A DNA stretch of 64,000 nucleotides from assembly GCF_000972845.2 (NCBI RefSeq), contig NC_040012.1, forward strand, positions 6,046,097 through 6,110,096. The letters are read 5' to 3'. Below the pieces are notes generated by a model. It saw only the letters and a program-made list of their open reading frames with translations, did no database searches and had not been told where the DNA came from. Source of the stretch: Larimichthys crocea (taxonomy: Eukaryota > Chordata > Actinopteri > Sciaenidae). This document shows, piece after piece, positions 20,701 to 34,000 of the stretch (the first letter of the stretch is position 1; each line of letters opens with the position of its first letter). The position numbers and the translations under genes were made by a program.

Positions 20701-23700
20701 TTAAACAGTAAATTGCCATGTAAATATAAATTACCAAATGCCGTTTATTATATTATATTATTCGAGTGATTCTTGTCGTGTCTGTAAATTTAGAAGGAAA
20801 GAAGCAATAAGAGTTTTAAATTTCGGAATGGAAGCAATGTAACTGTTGATGTGCAAGCAACGAACACACTGGGTCGGTGAATGGAGTTCTTTCGGACGTC
20901 AAGACGTTAAATAACAAAAGCGACGAGGAACTACGTGAACAAACAGAAGTGTCTCAAGCTTTGAAGCCATATCCAAAGAAAACGATCGAGAAGTGAAACA
21001 TTACAACCTTTACATTTCTGTGCAGATGAAAATCATGTTTGAACTCAAAAGTCATCACGAAGCTACAAAACTGCATTGTACAAAAGCAAAAACTTGCCAC
21101 TGTGTGCTCGTTTCAAAGAAACAAAGACAGATCACTACAGAAGGAAACAGAGTTCACATTCATAAATCCTGTGTAGTGTGTTTGGTGAGTGACGTGGCAC
21201 TGAAACACTAAATACACGAATGACGATGAGGAGCCATTCTCCACGATGTTTCTTGCTTCAGAGGCACATGAATGGACGTCTACAGGGATATAATCTTCAT
21301 ATCTATATGTGGTGACAATCTGTGTCTTTATTTTAGATATATAATGAATTAATGGGTTTTCAGTAGCGACAGTAATAGTAACTGTAATTCAATAAAAAAT
21401 AGATAATAATTTAATGTTTGGTTCCACCTCGTTCATTTTTAGAGCGGTTGCTGCCTCCACACCAGGCTTCAATCTGAGCTGCAAAAAAGGTGGAGCGTTT
21501 GTTTCAACCTGCTGGGCGCGAGTGGGCTGATGAACACCGCTGTTATTAAATTCAGGGGTTTTATTATTATTACAGGATTTGAACTACTGTTTGAGATTAG
21601 TCCCCAAGATGTGTTAAAACTGCAAGTAGCTGTGACCCAAATGATGCTTAAATTGACTATGACAAAACTGGTGCTCTGGACGCAGCTACTATGGTTCCTT
21701 AAAAGTCATCATGGTAAAAAAAAAAAAAAAAGCATTAGTAGAGTTGTATATAAATTCACCCTCAGTACAGTTGTCATGAACAGGGGGAAATTAGCTACAG
21801 AGACCAAAACTGTTTTTTGTACCAGGCTGTAAACATGTTTTTATTCTGCTGTGAGAGTTTTGGACATGGGGACTTATGGAGACTGACTCACTTCTGCCGT
21901 TTTTGGTACTTTTGTGTTTTGTGTACTTTACTTCTGTACAAAATTGTGCAAACTCGCACTCAAAACAGTCGTGCGTGATCACTCTAAAGCAGGTTACCAA
22001 ACACATCCTGTTGAGCCCGTGCGTGACGCCCCTCTATGAAACTCACCTAGACTCTGAAGGTGCTTTAACATGCTAACTGTTGCGTAGATATAGTTGGTTG
22101 TGGATTTACATTCAGTATTTGTGTCGTCCTAAATCAAAGTTTAGTAATGCCTGTTTAGCCTTCGTGTGATCTCCTGTTAAAGTTCGTCTGAAACCTCCTG
22201 ACTGTTTCCCTACGTGGGTTGTTGTTGCTTACAGTGTGGAGTTTGTGTTCGTACCTGGACCATATAGTTGTGCAGATGACTGTTCATGTCATCTGTGAAG
22301 AAATTTAGATAAAACGACACAATGACGTTTTAAAGACGAGTTTGTGGACAGCTGGGAAAACGTCTTGCTGCCAATTCACAAACATTTGATTCATAATGAC
22401 TGTTATACTATTTTTACATGTTGATGCTGATATGGTTGCTGGCAACATTTAGTGACTCATGGGAAACGTTTAATTTGTGTTTGTCAGGATAACTCTAATG
22501 AATAATAATAAACCATAATTAAGATAGCCCCATCTTTAATTCAGAGGAAACCTCCTGAATTTTTACCCAAAATATAATTCTCAGTTTTAATACACTCTGT
22601 GTTTGGGGAAAACTGTAATGACATTTTATATGTTTAAGATTCAGACCTGGGTGGGGGATTCAAAACACAGATGGCCTCTACGAGCATTAAAACTCTAAAT
22701 GTAATCATCGTTTTAGTGCAAATAGAGCTTCAAATGACCCACGTGGTGAAGATTTAGGAGATCATAGAAAAAAATAATGAGACTTTAAGCTTGCTTTAGA
22801 GTATGCATGTTTACTTCTTCAGGTACTGTGTGTATTTGTTGCATTCTTGCAGTAGAAAATCCCTAAAAAGTTCAACTAACGACTACTTTTTCGATGAGTG
22901 AATGACTTCAAGTTAGGTTTTGGATCATACATTCAAATGCAGTAAAGTTGTATTGGCACACAACAAACACTGTAACGTGTGAACGTAACATTAATGAGTT
23001 CATATCAAGTTTTCTTTTGTGTATAGTCGGGTTAAAAGAAGTTGGATCATAAGGTCTTTTTAAGCGGAGTAAACTGAACTTGGCAGTCGAGATGTCAGCC
23101 GCCTTGTAAATTAAAGACGCACAGGTGGTTTACTATCCCTGAATTCATGTTGCCAGCAACAGCAGCAGATTTAGTGTTTCAAATTCTGTTGATTTTTTTC
23201 TTAACTGGATCGTTGGTATGCATAAACGTGGTGACAACAACTCAAGAGCACAGTGTGGTGTGAACACAAAGTGACGGCGGATCAGGACAGAACCGATCCT
23301 CAACAGGATTTACAGCACGACCTGTGAGAGATAAGCAGAAATGGTGAAACACGACTGCCAGCAACTAACCAGTGTTTTGTTACTCAGAGTTCCCTCTTTT
23401 GTCTTTCATTCACCACACACACAGAAACACACTCACCAAAACAACATTACAAACAAAGAGACAGGAGACTTTTGGTTCCAGTATCACCCTCCATCCAGTC
23501 ACTCCTCTACGATGGTGCATTATCATGCAAACCATGCAAAACAATGACAATGTATTCATATAAAAAAATAAGTGTTACAAAATGGCATAGCAAGTATATG
23601 TATCCATTTCAATCGCTTTTTCCGTTCCTGATATCCTGAACTTTGCAGGTCTACACTAAAATCGCATGCGTTACATGCAGTGCGGTTGGCTTTGCAGCGA

Positions 23701-24064
23701 TAAAGCCTTTTGGGTGTATATAGTAGTATATATGTTCTTTTTATTTTTAGCTTAAATTTTTGCGAAGAGTGCGCTGTACAGAGTTTTACTTACAAACTGT
23801 CTGCTTTCCCTTTTTTTTGGGCAGTCTCGATGCCAATGGCTCTCTGTCTGGACGGTCAGTTGATGAGATCTGCGTTGGCCTCCGAAGGTTGATGACCTCG
23901 CTCACGACCTTGCAGCATGGCGGATTAGACCCACCTTTCCTCCAATTGGTTTGGTCCAGAGGTGTGGCTTTTGACCCAAAACTGATTTGGGTTTACGAGG
24001 CATGGGTTGGATTTAAGGTCTCTGATCAGAGGTTGTGATTGCTGTGTGGTCACACGGACGCCTC
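14741..24064. other. kcnq3 3' flank and probable 3' UTR (copy A), no gene seen
   Basis: This interval is mostly AT-rich and non-coding; short open frames on both strands do not persist in the parallel copy. It is collinear with 31640-41105. The half nearest the kcnq3 stop is probably 3' UTR (see the entry at 33995). Confidence 0.5.
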
Positions 24065-27000
24065 TCAGGGCGGCGTGTTCTCACACAGCGTCACCGAAGC
24101 CCTCCCCCGTGGAGGAGAGTGGGCAGGGGCCCCCCACTGGTGTAAAGGGGTCCGTTCCGTGTCCGTCTCCCCCTCCGCAGGTAGCTTGGTCTGGGTCTGT
24201 CCAGCTGGCGTCCCCTGTCGCCACCCCGGCCCCCATTGATAAGTCCTCCCGTTCCTCCCGCTCCCCAGAGATGCTGAACCCCTGGGCGAGCGCTCCAGCT
24301 CCTCGTGGTTCACCGAAGCATGGAGAGTGGCGATTCACCCCCCCGCCCCCTGTGGTCCTGCCCAGCCCCACTGACAAGTCCTGCCGGGAGCTGATGGGCA
24401 AACACTCGTGGGACGTTCGGTGTAGGTGGGGGATTGCGGCTGGAGGGTGGCGCTGGTGGAGCTGTGATGGTGGGGGTTGATGGTTCTGAGTGCGCAGCTT
24501 CCAGCGCAACCCCGTCCCTCTGCACCCCTCTTCCTCTGCCTTAATACGGATTCACCTTGCTGACAGGCATCCTGGTACGACCTGTGCTGGGAACGCCTCG
24601 GCGTAGTTGAAGAAAACCTGACGGATCTCACCGTTCCCGTGGGAATCCAGGTCTCCCAGGGTCATGTGGGCGGCGCCGGCCGAGTCCACTGCAGTGTTGC
24701 TCCGTGTGCTGCGTGGCCATGTCCACCAGGAAGTCCAAACTTCTCTCCATGTCCTCCCACCTGAGACAGACACATTACACCACCAATTTAAGTAATTTCT
24801 CTACAAGGAGTTTAAGGTGTGGGTAGGACTCTCCAGCTCTTGTTCCATCAAGGTCTTAGTTTTGCACCTTACACAGTAGAGTACCTTACAAAACTACTTG
24901 ACCCTGTCATCGAATCCATTGGTCGTTGTAATTTTATCAATTTCTCATTGTCTGAGACATCGGTGGTGGTTCCTTAAGTTCATACAGAAAAAGTCACGCC
25001 TGTTTGTAGTAGTTTTTAGTTGTAGTTTTACTCATTGCGAGGACAGTATAGTACCCAAAGTTGGAAAAGCATCTGATCCTCACCTGTCTCTCAACCTGAC
25101 CGAATCTATCCCATCATGCTTGCGCTTCCGCACTGGTCATGGAGGGCTGGCTTTGGTATGTCGGGATCCTGCCTAGACACAGGACGTTGCGTGACATGGA
25201 CTGCACCACGACATTTGTTATGGGAGAAGTTTCACCCTAGACAGAGTAATCTGTTATAGAAATATAAAGAAATGTCTACTTAACCTGGAACTGTTCACCA
25301 CTACTAATGTTAAAGATGGTGATAGAAGACTAGCAAACAAGAGAGTCTTATATGTTGTTTAAATCTTTAATCTTGTTGTATCTTACTGTTCTCACTACAC
25401 AAACCATGATAGTACCTGGGTGAACTGATTGGGCGGGTAGGCAAATGGCGCTTTTTCTGCAGTTTTCTTTTTTTGGGGGTCAGGGGGGGTCCAGGGGCAG
25501 AAATATGTCATACTTCAAAAGCAAAAAGAAACAGATAGCTTGATTTGAGAAGAGGGAAAGCTTTGCTTCATCAGACAGACTCACTCATCTGTATTGTAGT
25601 TGCTGACCTTGTCTGGAGGTTATTTAATCTCAGCAGCATGTCCGTGTCGCAGGAGTACTGCTCAATTCACGTCTTTGACTCTAGGCCAGCCTAGATTTCC
25701 TTATTTACACCGCTTCTTTGTTCAAGAGGAACTGCATGATTCCTCCGGCACGGACAAAGAGTTCAAATTAAATCAGTTGTGGACATTAACCAACAGAATC
25801 CATTTAGGTGCTTCAGAAACACTATTGGAAAACAACTGGACAATTCTCATGAGGTTCCTGGTCAGCTTTGACATATGTAATTACGTCACTGTGCATGCAA
25901 CGGGACACTGGTTTCGCCATCTTTTCAGGCATGCAAACCTTTAGTTCCTCTTCACAATGTTTACAAACCTGTCTATCAGTGACGACTCTTATTTCTGCCT
26001 GTTGGACGCTTGAATGTATCTGCACAAATCTAAACATTTACTGCTTAGACGTTACATTGGCTTTGTGTTTTTATCCTTTCAGACCCAAAGTTGAATCCTT
26101 ACCATCAATCTATGACTGCTTATCCTGGTCGCCATGGCAGAAGGCTCAGTTAGCGTAGCTTTATCGCCCTTTCCTTCTTTCCAGTTCCATCACGCTCCTC
26201 CTGGTGGATCCTATGTAATCCCACCCGCATGTTCTGGGTTAGTTGGGATCATGTCCAGAAAACTCCAGAACGTAACTCGAGTGAACACCACATCACGGAC
26301 CTGCTATCGGTCAGCCCAGACAACGTCTTAAAGGAAAACTCATTTTGATAATCTGGTATTACCCAAAGCTTCATGAGCAAAGCTGAGGGTGGACCATAGC
26401 TTTACCTTCGGTTACCGTGCTAGTATTGCTGACCTGGCACCTAATGCGGCATGTCAATCTGTGTGACCATCTGAATGCGACCCCAAGATAATGACACCTC
26501 TTCATTTGTGAGCGAAAATCACTTTCCAACCCTGAATGAGTCAGCCCATCTGTTGATACATCTGTCTAGATCAGGCACACGTTTGTACCGCTGGGACAAA
26601 CCCAAAACACCTTTTAGTTCTTTGAAAGTCATTCTTCTACTTTGAATCCACCCTCCACCCACTGATTTTCTTTCTTTGTCCACTCTGAGCTGACCTGAAC
26701 CCGACTCTACCAGGTCATGGACCCGCCACAAGTTTTTAATCGTTTGCAGAAAGTCTTGCGGTCTGAAACTTAAACCGTTCCAGGCTGCAGCATCCCATTC
26801 AGAAACCCATTCGCCCTGAAATAATGTGTGGACAGGAAAGCAGCACTTTACAGGGTTATAATTCACTCACTCACGGCCCTCACGGCTTAGATTGAATCTC
26901 CTGCATTATTCAGCTGGTGGTGCCTATGAGTTTACCTGCACACTGTACGCTGAGTGGGACTCTGCCAACAGTTCCCACTGCTCAACCCCTGAGATTGCAT

Positions 27001-27974
27001 CCCCAACCTCATCATTTTTTAAGTACGAATCTGGTTGTTTCTGTAGTATTTTAAGTACTGAAAGTTGGCTAACAGTTCATATCCAACATGTTCTAACCGC
27101 CCCTCTATGCCTTTTTCTGGATGTGCCTCGGGGCAACGTAGTATATAATAAATATGCTACTCCCATTATTACTTGCTGAGAAACACTTGGACATTTTATT
27201 GAGTTTAACAGTTAAACAAAGCTTATGTAACGTTAACAAGAAGTCATGCTGACTTTTTAGCCTCATACTGCGTCACCTCGTTTCCGCGGCACATCACGCC
27301 ATTACCACTAGGACAGACATGTCCAGAAATGACGGGGTACCTACAGCGACGAGGGCGCTAAACAAAAGCTGCCATATTGTCAGCGATAACTAGCTTTTAT
27401 TACTCATGCAGTCAGTCTTTCTTCTTTTCCTGTCTTTGTTCACACATAAACCTACTTTTCTTTGCACTTCACTGCCATGAACTTCATATACACTTTCTAC
27501 AATTCTAGATTCATGGATGAACAAAGTTCTAAATGCTGCATCTTTGTCACATTTTCCTGACCTGACTGGCCCTGCTGACCCAGTTTCCTTGTCGGGAATC
27601 ATCTCCTCCATGAGGATGTCTGGGGGGAAGCCCCGCCTCCTCTACGGCTGGATCTGACAATGCTCCTGGCATCTGACGAAGAAGGGAAACACGGACAGTA
27701 ATATGATGATGGTCTAGTGCCACAACTGAATCCTTTTATTTGGATAACCATGGGCTTTATCCTCATACCTTCAGAGCTTCTGGCGGAGAGTGTAGGCCTT
27801 TCATGGGAAGGCGGTGCGGAAGCGCCTCCCGGTTACTGAAGTCCGGCAGGTTTCGGCTCCTTCGAAGGACTTTCCTCTAACGGGAGTCGGCGTACCTGTG
27901 GAGCTTCTTGGCTGTCCCATCGATGGCCGTGCCTTGGAAGGCGAACCACGCTCGAGTATACTCAGTGTTTTTGG
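24065..27974 (-). pseudogene. kcnq3: frame-disrupted duplicate of kcnq3 exons 10-15 (assembly copy)
   Basis: Six exon matches lie in the expected order: 27769-27974, 27562-27672, 25608-25742, 25416-25513, 25084-25172 and 24065-24760. Their lengths (206, 111, 135, 98, 89, 696 bp) differ from the intact copy (200, 106, 132, 96, 88, 699 bp) because of small indels that break the frame repeatedly. The intervening introns match as well, so this is not a retrocopy. Exons 2-9 are absent because the segment ends at the N gap. The error type, the gap and the perfect collinearity favour a mis-assembly over a decaying paralogue. It should not be counted as a second gene. Confidence 0.85.
26085..26340 (-). 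mobile_element. LINE 3'-tail fragment (copy A)
   Basis: Read on the minus strand it ends GGATAAGCAGTCATAGAT, the usual end of fish L2/CR1-type LINEs. It lies in a kcnq3 intron and corresponds to 43065-43300. Confidence 0.55.
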
Positions 27975-29579
27975 CGAAATAGAAGAAGGAGAACACAGTA
28001 TGGTTAATGTCACTTATTAACGTATTGTGAAGATATTAAGGGTTAAAGAAGCTTTGACACATTTGCTGGGATGATGCTGGTTATCCAGGCTCCCAAATTT
28101 GATTCACACTCAGTTCACTATACTTTATTTAGGGTAGACATTTTGGTGCGTTTCTTGTACCAACAGTTTGATGATTTCCTGCACCTACTAGACTTTATCG
28201 TGTGCTCGAACTTTGGTGAAAAGTCATTCCCAAAATATAGATTTTGACCCAAGATGGTTGCAAAGAAATCTCTACAGAGGTTAAAATTTGTGGCGTGATG
28301 ATAGCCAAGGAGAACAAGAGTGCTTTTTAAAGCTTTTCAAGGACTCTTGTTTCAAGATTGTTTGATAGTTAGGGACTTGAACTTTGCAATGTCGTGAATC
28401 CTGCTGGAAAACACTGTCTAACTTTTAAAAACAACACTTTTACCACCGACGAAATCCTTTTGACCTACGAGTCTCTCTGGGTTGTGCGTCTTTCTGAACA
28501 ATCGCTGTTGTCTCACATTCTGCCCAGCGTCATTTAAGGAATTCCCACTAGTCTCAGCAACTATTTCTCGAGTCTATCTTTCCCTCTCACCGAGATTAAA
28601 GTCTTATGGTCTGCTGCGGTCAACATAACAATGCTGCACTCCTGGCCGGCGGAAGCCTCAAAGAGCGTGAGGAGCTTGGTCTCCTTTATTGTTTTGTAAT
28701 GGCTGACAATCTTGGCAGAGCACAAAGCCGAGAGCTCCCTGGGTCAAATAAGACTCCTGTGTGCCTTGGAAGAGGGCAGCATGAGAGGCGGGGTAACGGA
28801 GCCGGACAACAGCCCTCTGAAACGTGGAGCATTCCTCAGCGACTTTGCTCCCACCGCAGACACACAATATGAGGCTCTCTATGTGGCCTCAGGGCAGAAC
28901 TAGGACCACAGCAGATTACGGCGCTGAGAGGCTTGGCAGAATCGGAGCTTCTAAAGGAAGAGGAGAATCTCTTCTGCCTGCCTTTTCGATAGGATAAAGA
29001 ACTGACAAATTACATGTGATTATCGTAAAGGAGGCTACACAACAGCAAAAAATTGACGCTCATTATCTCCCCAGCTCGCTTTTCCAAGAAAACATACCAG
29101 TATCCAATATTCAGTTCTTATTCCTGTAGTTTTTTTCCATTGTTTCAAGCTTGTTGGTTTAAATTTCTGTGAGATCTGGGCACTTGTCAGGAAAACACAA
29201 GACTATCGGATAATCAGACAAACAAAAACATTCTTACACCTCCTTGTTTGGAGATCAAACTCACAGCTCCGTTTGGGTTGTAGGTTTTACTGTTAAACTT
29301 CTGTTTTACATCCTAAAAAGTTCTGAACAACCTGTGGTTTGTTTCCAATTCGGTCTGATGTCTGACTTCTCGTGGTTTCTGACGTCAGATCATTTTAAGT
29401 GACGGTCTTTATGTTCCCCAGGACAACAGAGAGAAAAAAACTACAGAAAATTAGAGAAATTCCTGCAAAAGCAAACCCGATATATCTTGTTCCTCTGTGC
29501 CATTTTAAAAAGCTCCCCAAAAAAACTATTCACCAACCATTAACACCAGGTTGATTATACCATGAACACAAAAGTCCAA

Positions 29580-29655
29580 CCTTTTTTTTTTTTTTTGTTG
29601 TTTTTTTTTTTTTTTTTTTTCTTTTTTTTTTTTTTTTCCTTTTTTTTTTTTTCTT
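29580..29655 (+). repeat. poly-T tract present only in copy A
   Basis: About 70 T residues with a few interruptions fall between AAAGTCCAACC and CTTTCGCACATTTT. At the matching place in copy B (about 46500-46520) there is no T tract. This is most simply a homopolymer error or an allelic difference. Confidence 0.85.
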
Positions 29656-30592
29656 TCGCACATTTTAACCAAATTTCAAAGTCAACCTGGACAAGATCAT
29701 ACAAATTCATCCACTGCCATTATCCCAAAATATTAGGAGTCTTTTCAAGAGATAGGTATGGTGACGCCGATTTTTTTTTCTCCAGTCAGAAAACTTTCCA
29801 ACCTCTTTATTAATCACATTTGACATGAGGTCAATAATTCAACAAAGGGACTCCGTACAGAAAAGTCTCTTAGGGTCCATCCGACCATAAACGGCCTTTA
29901 GTATCTCTCTTCACGTCTCCTGCATCCGCTATGAACAAAAACTGAAACCTTGTCCGCTTCTAGAGATCGTTACAGTTTGTTACCGTCAATAAAAGACGAC
30001 AGCGAACAAAACTCTGTTGAGGCCGGACAGCCTGGGGAACTGACCTCGCTCCACAGATCTGAAACATGTTTTCTGCATGATAGAAGAACAACACGGACTC
30101 TCAGATTTGAAGTTATAATTTTTCTCTCAGCATTGTGTTGAATGACTCCACAAATAACTCAGATAAAAACACACACCACACCACTAAGGGCTTATTCCTC
30201 CTCTCCGTTGACATGGCAGCATCGTTGTAGTTTCTGGCTTCGTCCACGTCTTCGCTCAGAGCAACAAGATACTGTCAGATGGATAAATTTCCCAGCTGCT
30301 GATCCTCCAAAACAGACTTTCAAGTGGCTCTCCTCCATCCTTCAGTCCTTCGGTCTGTCCTTTTTTAACTTTTGAGCATTGTTCCTCTTGTACTTATCTT
30401 TGTATGTCGACATTAATGATCTCAGATCATTCAAACCTGAACATACACAACCCAAACTGTGTATTTGTGTGAGCTGACCTTTAAGTTAGCTATAAAACAA
30501 ACACTATCTTCCTTCAGTGCCTCAGTGAACTCCCCTCCTCTCATCAGCCCGGTGTATCAGGCGTTCCTGTTGATTGCTGTCGGGGATAGCTT

Positions 30593-30622
30593 NNNNNNNN
30601 NNNNNNNNNNNNNNNNNNNNNN
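30593..30622. other. assembly gap of 30 Ns
   Basis: Thirty N characters. The sequence to the left matches up to 47424, and the sequence to the right starts inside the AGCTAAC array that begins copy A. Confidence 1.
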
Positions 30623-31245
30623 CAGCAGCTAACAGACTGAGCTAACATGAGCTAACCATGAGCTAACATGACGGAGCCCACATGAGCTAACAGCAGCTAT
30701 AACAACTGAGCTAACATGAGCTAACAGCAGAGCTAACAAACAGCTAACATGGCTAACAGCCTGCTAACAACTGAGCTACATGAGCTAACACAGCAGCTAA
30801 CAAAACTGAGCTAACAGCAGCTAACACAAATGAGCTAACTCCAGCCGAACAAACTGAGCTAAACATGAGCTAACAGCAGTAAAAACTAGCTAACAGCAGC
30901 TAACAGACTGATGCTAAACAGCAGCTACCAACAACTGAGCTAAACAGCAGCTAACAAAGAGCTAATATGAGTCTAACAGCAGCTAACAGACTGAGCTAAC
31001 AGCAGCTAACAAACTGAGCTAACAGCAGCTAACAGCAGCTAACAGACTGAGCTAACAGCAGCTAACAGACTGAGCTAACATGAGCTAACAGCAACTAACA
31101 AACTTAGCTAACAGCAGCTAACAGACTGAGCTAACAGCAGCTAACAAACAGAGCTAATATGAGCTAACAGCAGCTAACAGACTGAGCTAACATGAGCTAA
31201 CAGCAGCTAACAGACAGAGCTAACATGAGCTAACAGCAGCTACAG
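30623..31245. repeat. AGCTAAC-rich minisatellite (copy B)
   Basis: It has the same motif set as 13646-14365 and is followed by the same inverted segment (CAGCTGTCAGCAGTTTACTT at about 31243-31262). Its left end is cut by the N gap. Confidence 0.9.
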
Positions 31246-31438
31246 CTGTCAGCAGTTTACTTCACTGTTCTTTGCTTTAAAGATTAAATGCTATATTGTA
31301 AATATTTCAAAGTGCTGTTAACTTAACTTTTGCTGTGCATGTAATGAGGTGATGCTTGTAGCTGTATCAACATGAGTCACTGTGTTACCTGGACATTTTT
31401 TACAGTGTAGGTAAATGGCCGTAATAAGCCGCAGGAGT

Positions 31439-33990
31439 GACATACGAGCCGTGGGGAAGATCAGTGAATAAGAGGAGTGAATGCGAGGCTTTAATGACGG
31501 GGGATTGGTGGGCACTTTGGTCGCCTTGACATTCACATTGAGGCACACAGCAAGTCATTGGCAGAGGAGGAAACGGGGCTGCCGAGGGCCTGGGAACAGC
31601 TGCCCCCGGGGAAAAGATACACAGACTTTTAGTTAATAATTATAACGAGAATGAAATGAGATTATTGGCCACACTGTGCCTGTGTTTACTGTGGGACATG
31701 CTGCACATGGAAAAACAGGGTTTGCACGACGGCGTTCTGAAATCAGAAAGATGTGAGTAGTTAGTGTGTTGGTGTGAAAACATATCAGTGAGGAGCAGCC
31801 ACGTCATACTTTAGATTAAATATTGGTTTTAAAAGCTGCTGCATGTTTGTGATATTAGGACTTCTTTAGCATCAAATCCGAACAGTTCATATTTTAATAT
31901 AATTTAGTTCCTGTTTAGTTTAACCGCTGTCTGTTAAAGAGTAACTGTTGTTTTTTTAATTGAATTATTATTAGTACTGAACTCTGCAGCCAGCAGAATG
32001 CAAAATGAAGTCAATGCACATACATCCAAAGTGTGAAGATCCTTTGAGATACCGGACACGTAACTGTCGCGGTGCGGCCGTGACGCTCCATCCTCCACCA
32101 GGAGCGTTTTTAGAAGTCTGTCAAACTTTGTTAACGTGCTCAGATTTGGTTATTTTTGCTTCTAAACATATGAGGTGTCTGCACATAGATGCATAGTCAT
32201 ATACTAATGCTGAGCTGTGGTTTATATGAAGTTACTTGTTTAGTCATGGGATGTTATCTTGTTTACTCCTAGGTCAGAGGTTATTAGGATGGGGGAGCCA
32301 CCAGGTCGGTGTTTAGTTAGAACAAAGACTTCTTTAGATGGATCGATAAGGAGTCAGGCCATAGGTTAAACCCTTAGGTGGTCTTTCCTGGCAAAGGAAT
32401 TTCTTTTGTTTATCTGTTCCTTTGACTTAAGTGACTTTATTGTATGGTTTGGGGGCATAGACTACCTATATAAGAGGCTTGTCCTGCATAGGTCGGGAGA
32501 GTCTCATCATTTGGCCAGGAGCTCTTAAAGTAACATTTTACTTGCTGCATGCTGAACTTGTTGTAATAAACTTGTTATGCAACTAAGACAGTGTCGGCGG
32601 AATTGTTTCCCCTTTGGCTGTTTTATTTTGAAAATCGACCGGATTCTCTAAGCTGTTTCTGTGTCTGGTTTCCTGTCAGCTGCTTGTGATATCTGTTAAA
32701 AATAGTACAGCCGCATATCCAACGCGGAGTCGAGGGGAGGCCCGGTACTGAAACATTGACTACGGAACGCGTTGTATCGGCATCATATCAACCATTCTGC
32801 ATCTGGTACATAAAAATGGTGACGTGATCCGGATCCGGTGGTCAGCTGCCACCTATCGGCGAGGTTCTGGGATGCTGAATATGGCAGAAAGAAGCCATGG
32901 AGGACGACAAAGACAACTACGATGAAGAGGGTGAGGAAGCAACTCCGACCACGATCCCAAGAAAGATGCAGCTCTCCAGCTGAGTGAAGCCTCGAGGATC
33001 TACTGCACTGTAACGGCTTCTTAAGTTAAAAAAAACAAAAACAAACTTAGAATGTTTTGTAATTTTCTTGGTTGAGAATTTTTTGAAATTTTCTGTTATG
33101 AAAGTTCACGGTAATGTTACCAGATGAGTCAGTTATGAACCCACAGTAGAAGTTTCGAGAAGTTCAGAAGAGAGTGTCGATGTGTTTGTTCTATGTGTAG
33201 TTATTTTTTTTATCTTTGGTCAACGCTGCATTGTTTTTGTTGAATCATGATGTACATAGTTCCCGGTTACCTGTTGTAGCACGGGGGATCGCGGGGACGA
33301 ACACGTGACGTAGCCGTTTTTTTGTATTATAGTTTCTCAACAGTACTTTTTATTTAATGATGATAAAGCATTTTCTATTTGATTATAAACTTTGTCCTAA
33401 TTCTGTCCTGGGTTTTAACTGTAATAATAAAGGAAACATCACAAAAAACATTTAAGGTCATGAAAATTTATTGAGATTTAGCAATTCAATGACGCGTCCA
33501 CCTTATTTATTGAAAATTATCGGTATCGAAGATACTGGCCCGTATTTACTTGGCATCGCATCGATACCAAAACATGCTATAATTTCACCTCGTAACATCG
33601 TAACGCCTCATTCAAGCTCAACAGAAACTTTGGTTTATTTCCACTATTCAATCCATGTCTGGTTTGCTCAAAGTACATTCACACATTCGGTCATCAGAGA
33701 AGGTGAGAAATACCAAAGTTTAAATGCTCTTCAAGGAAACCTTTTACTGTGACCACGACTAAAAACTAACCAGTCAAGCTTCCTTTTGAGGCTGCAGTGT
33801 TTATTACTCAAAAAATATTAATACCACAAAACACAGTATTTACCTGTAGTGAAACTAAAAATGTAAAGTTTGTCCTCAGTGGTTTGCTCCATGTGACGGG
33901 TGAAGGGTTCGTCTCTTTGGGTTCACTACAGGACCCGTCACATATAGATATCACCTTTAAACAGAAGCCACTCGCAGCATTTTCAATTCA
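31439..33990. other. intergenic sequence between hhla1 and kcnq3 (copy B)
   Basis: It holds no recognisable gene. The part at 31439-31640 repeats the candidate conserved block of copy A. A short plus-strand frame around 32895 (MEDDKDNYDEE) exists in both copies but stays short and has no family match, so I do not call it a gene. Confidence 0.4.
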
Positions 33991-33994
33991 ATAC

Positions 33995-34000
33995 TTTATT
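33995..34000 (-). promoter_or_regulatory. candidate kcnq3 polyadenylation signal
   Basis: AATAAA on the minus strand (within TTATTAATAAAGTATTG), about 7.1 kb after the kcnq3 stop. It is conserved in copy A at about 17026-17031. KCNQ3 transcripts in mammals have very long 3' UTRs, which makes this distance plausible. Other AATAAA matches exist in this AT-rich region. Confidence 0.25.

Larger units (their letters stand above)
13646..30592. other. copy A of a ~17-kb segment duplicated around a gap
   Basis: From the array onward this segment is collinear with 30623-47424. A landmark at 14553 (GACATACGAGCCGTGGGG) corresponds to 31439. From there to the ends the two copies run 16,039 and 15,985 bp. 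They differ by scattered 1-2 base insertions and deletions throughout, in unique sequence as well as in homopolymers. Copy A breaks off at the 30-N gap at the position matching 47424. The kcnq3 exons in it are frame-disrupted. I read it as a low-accuracy gap extension of the same locus, not a separate biological copy. Confidence 0.85.

Noticed and set aside
24065..27974. A second kcnq3 gene
   Set aside because: It has only exons 10-15, with introns, indels in every part, and ends at a gap; it is best explained as the same locus assembled twice.
32895..32990. Acidic frame MEDDKDNYDEE in both copies
   Set aside because: It is short, has no splice context or homologue I recognise, and the frame after it differs between copies.
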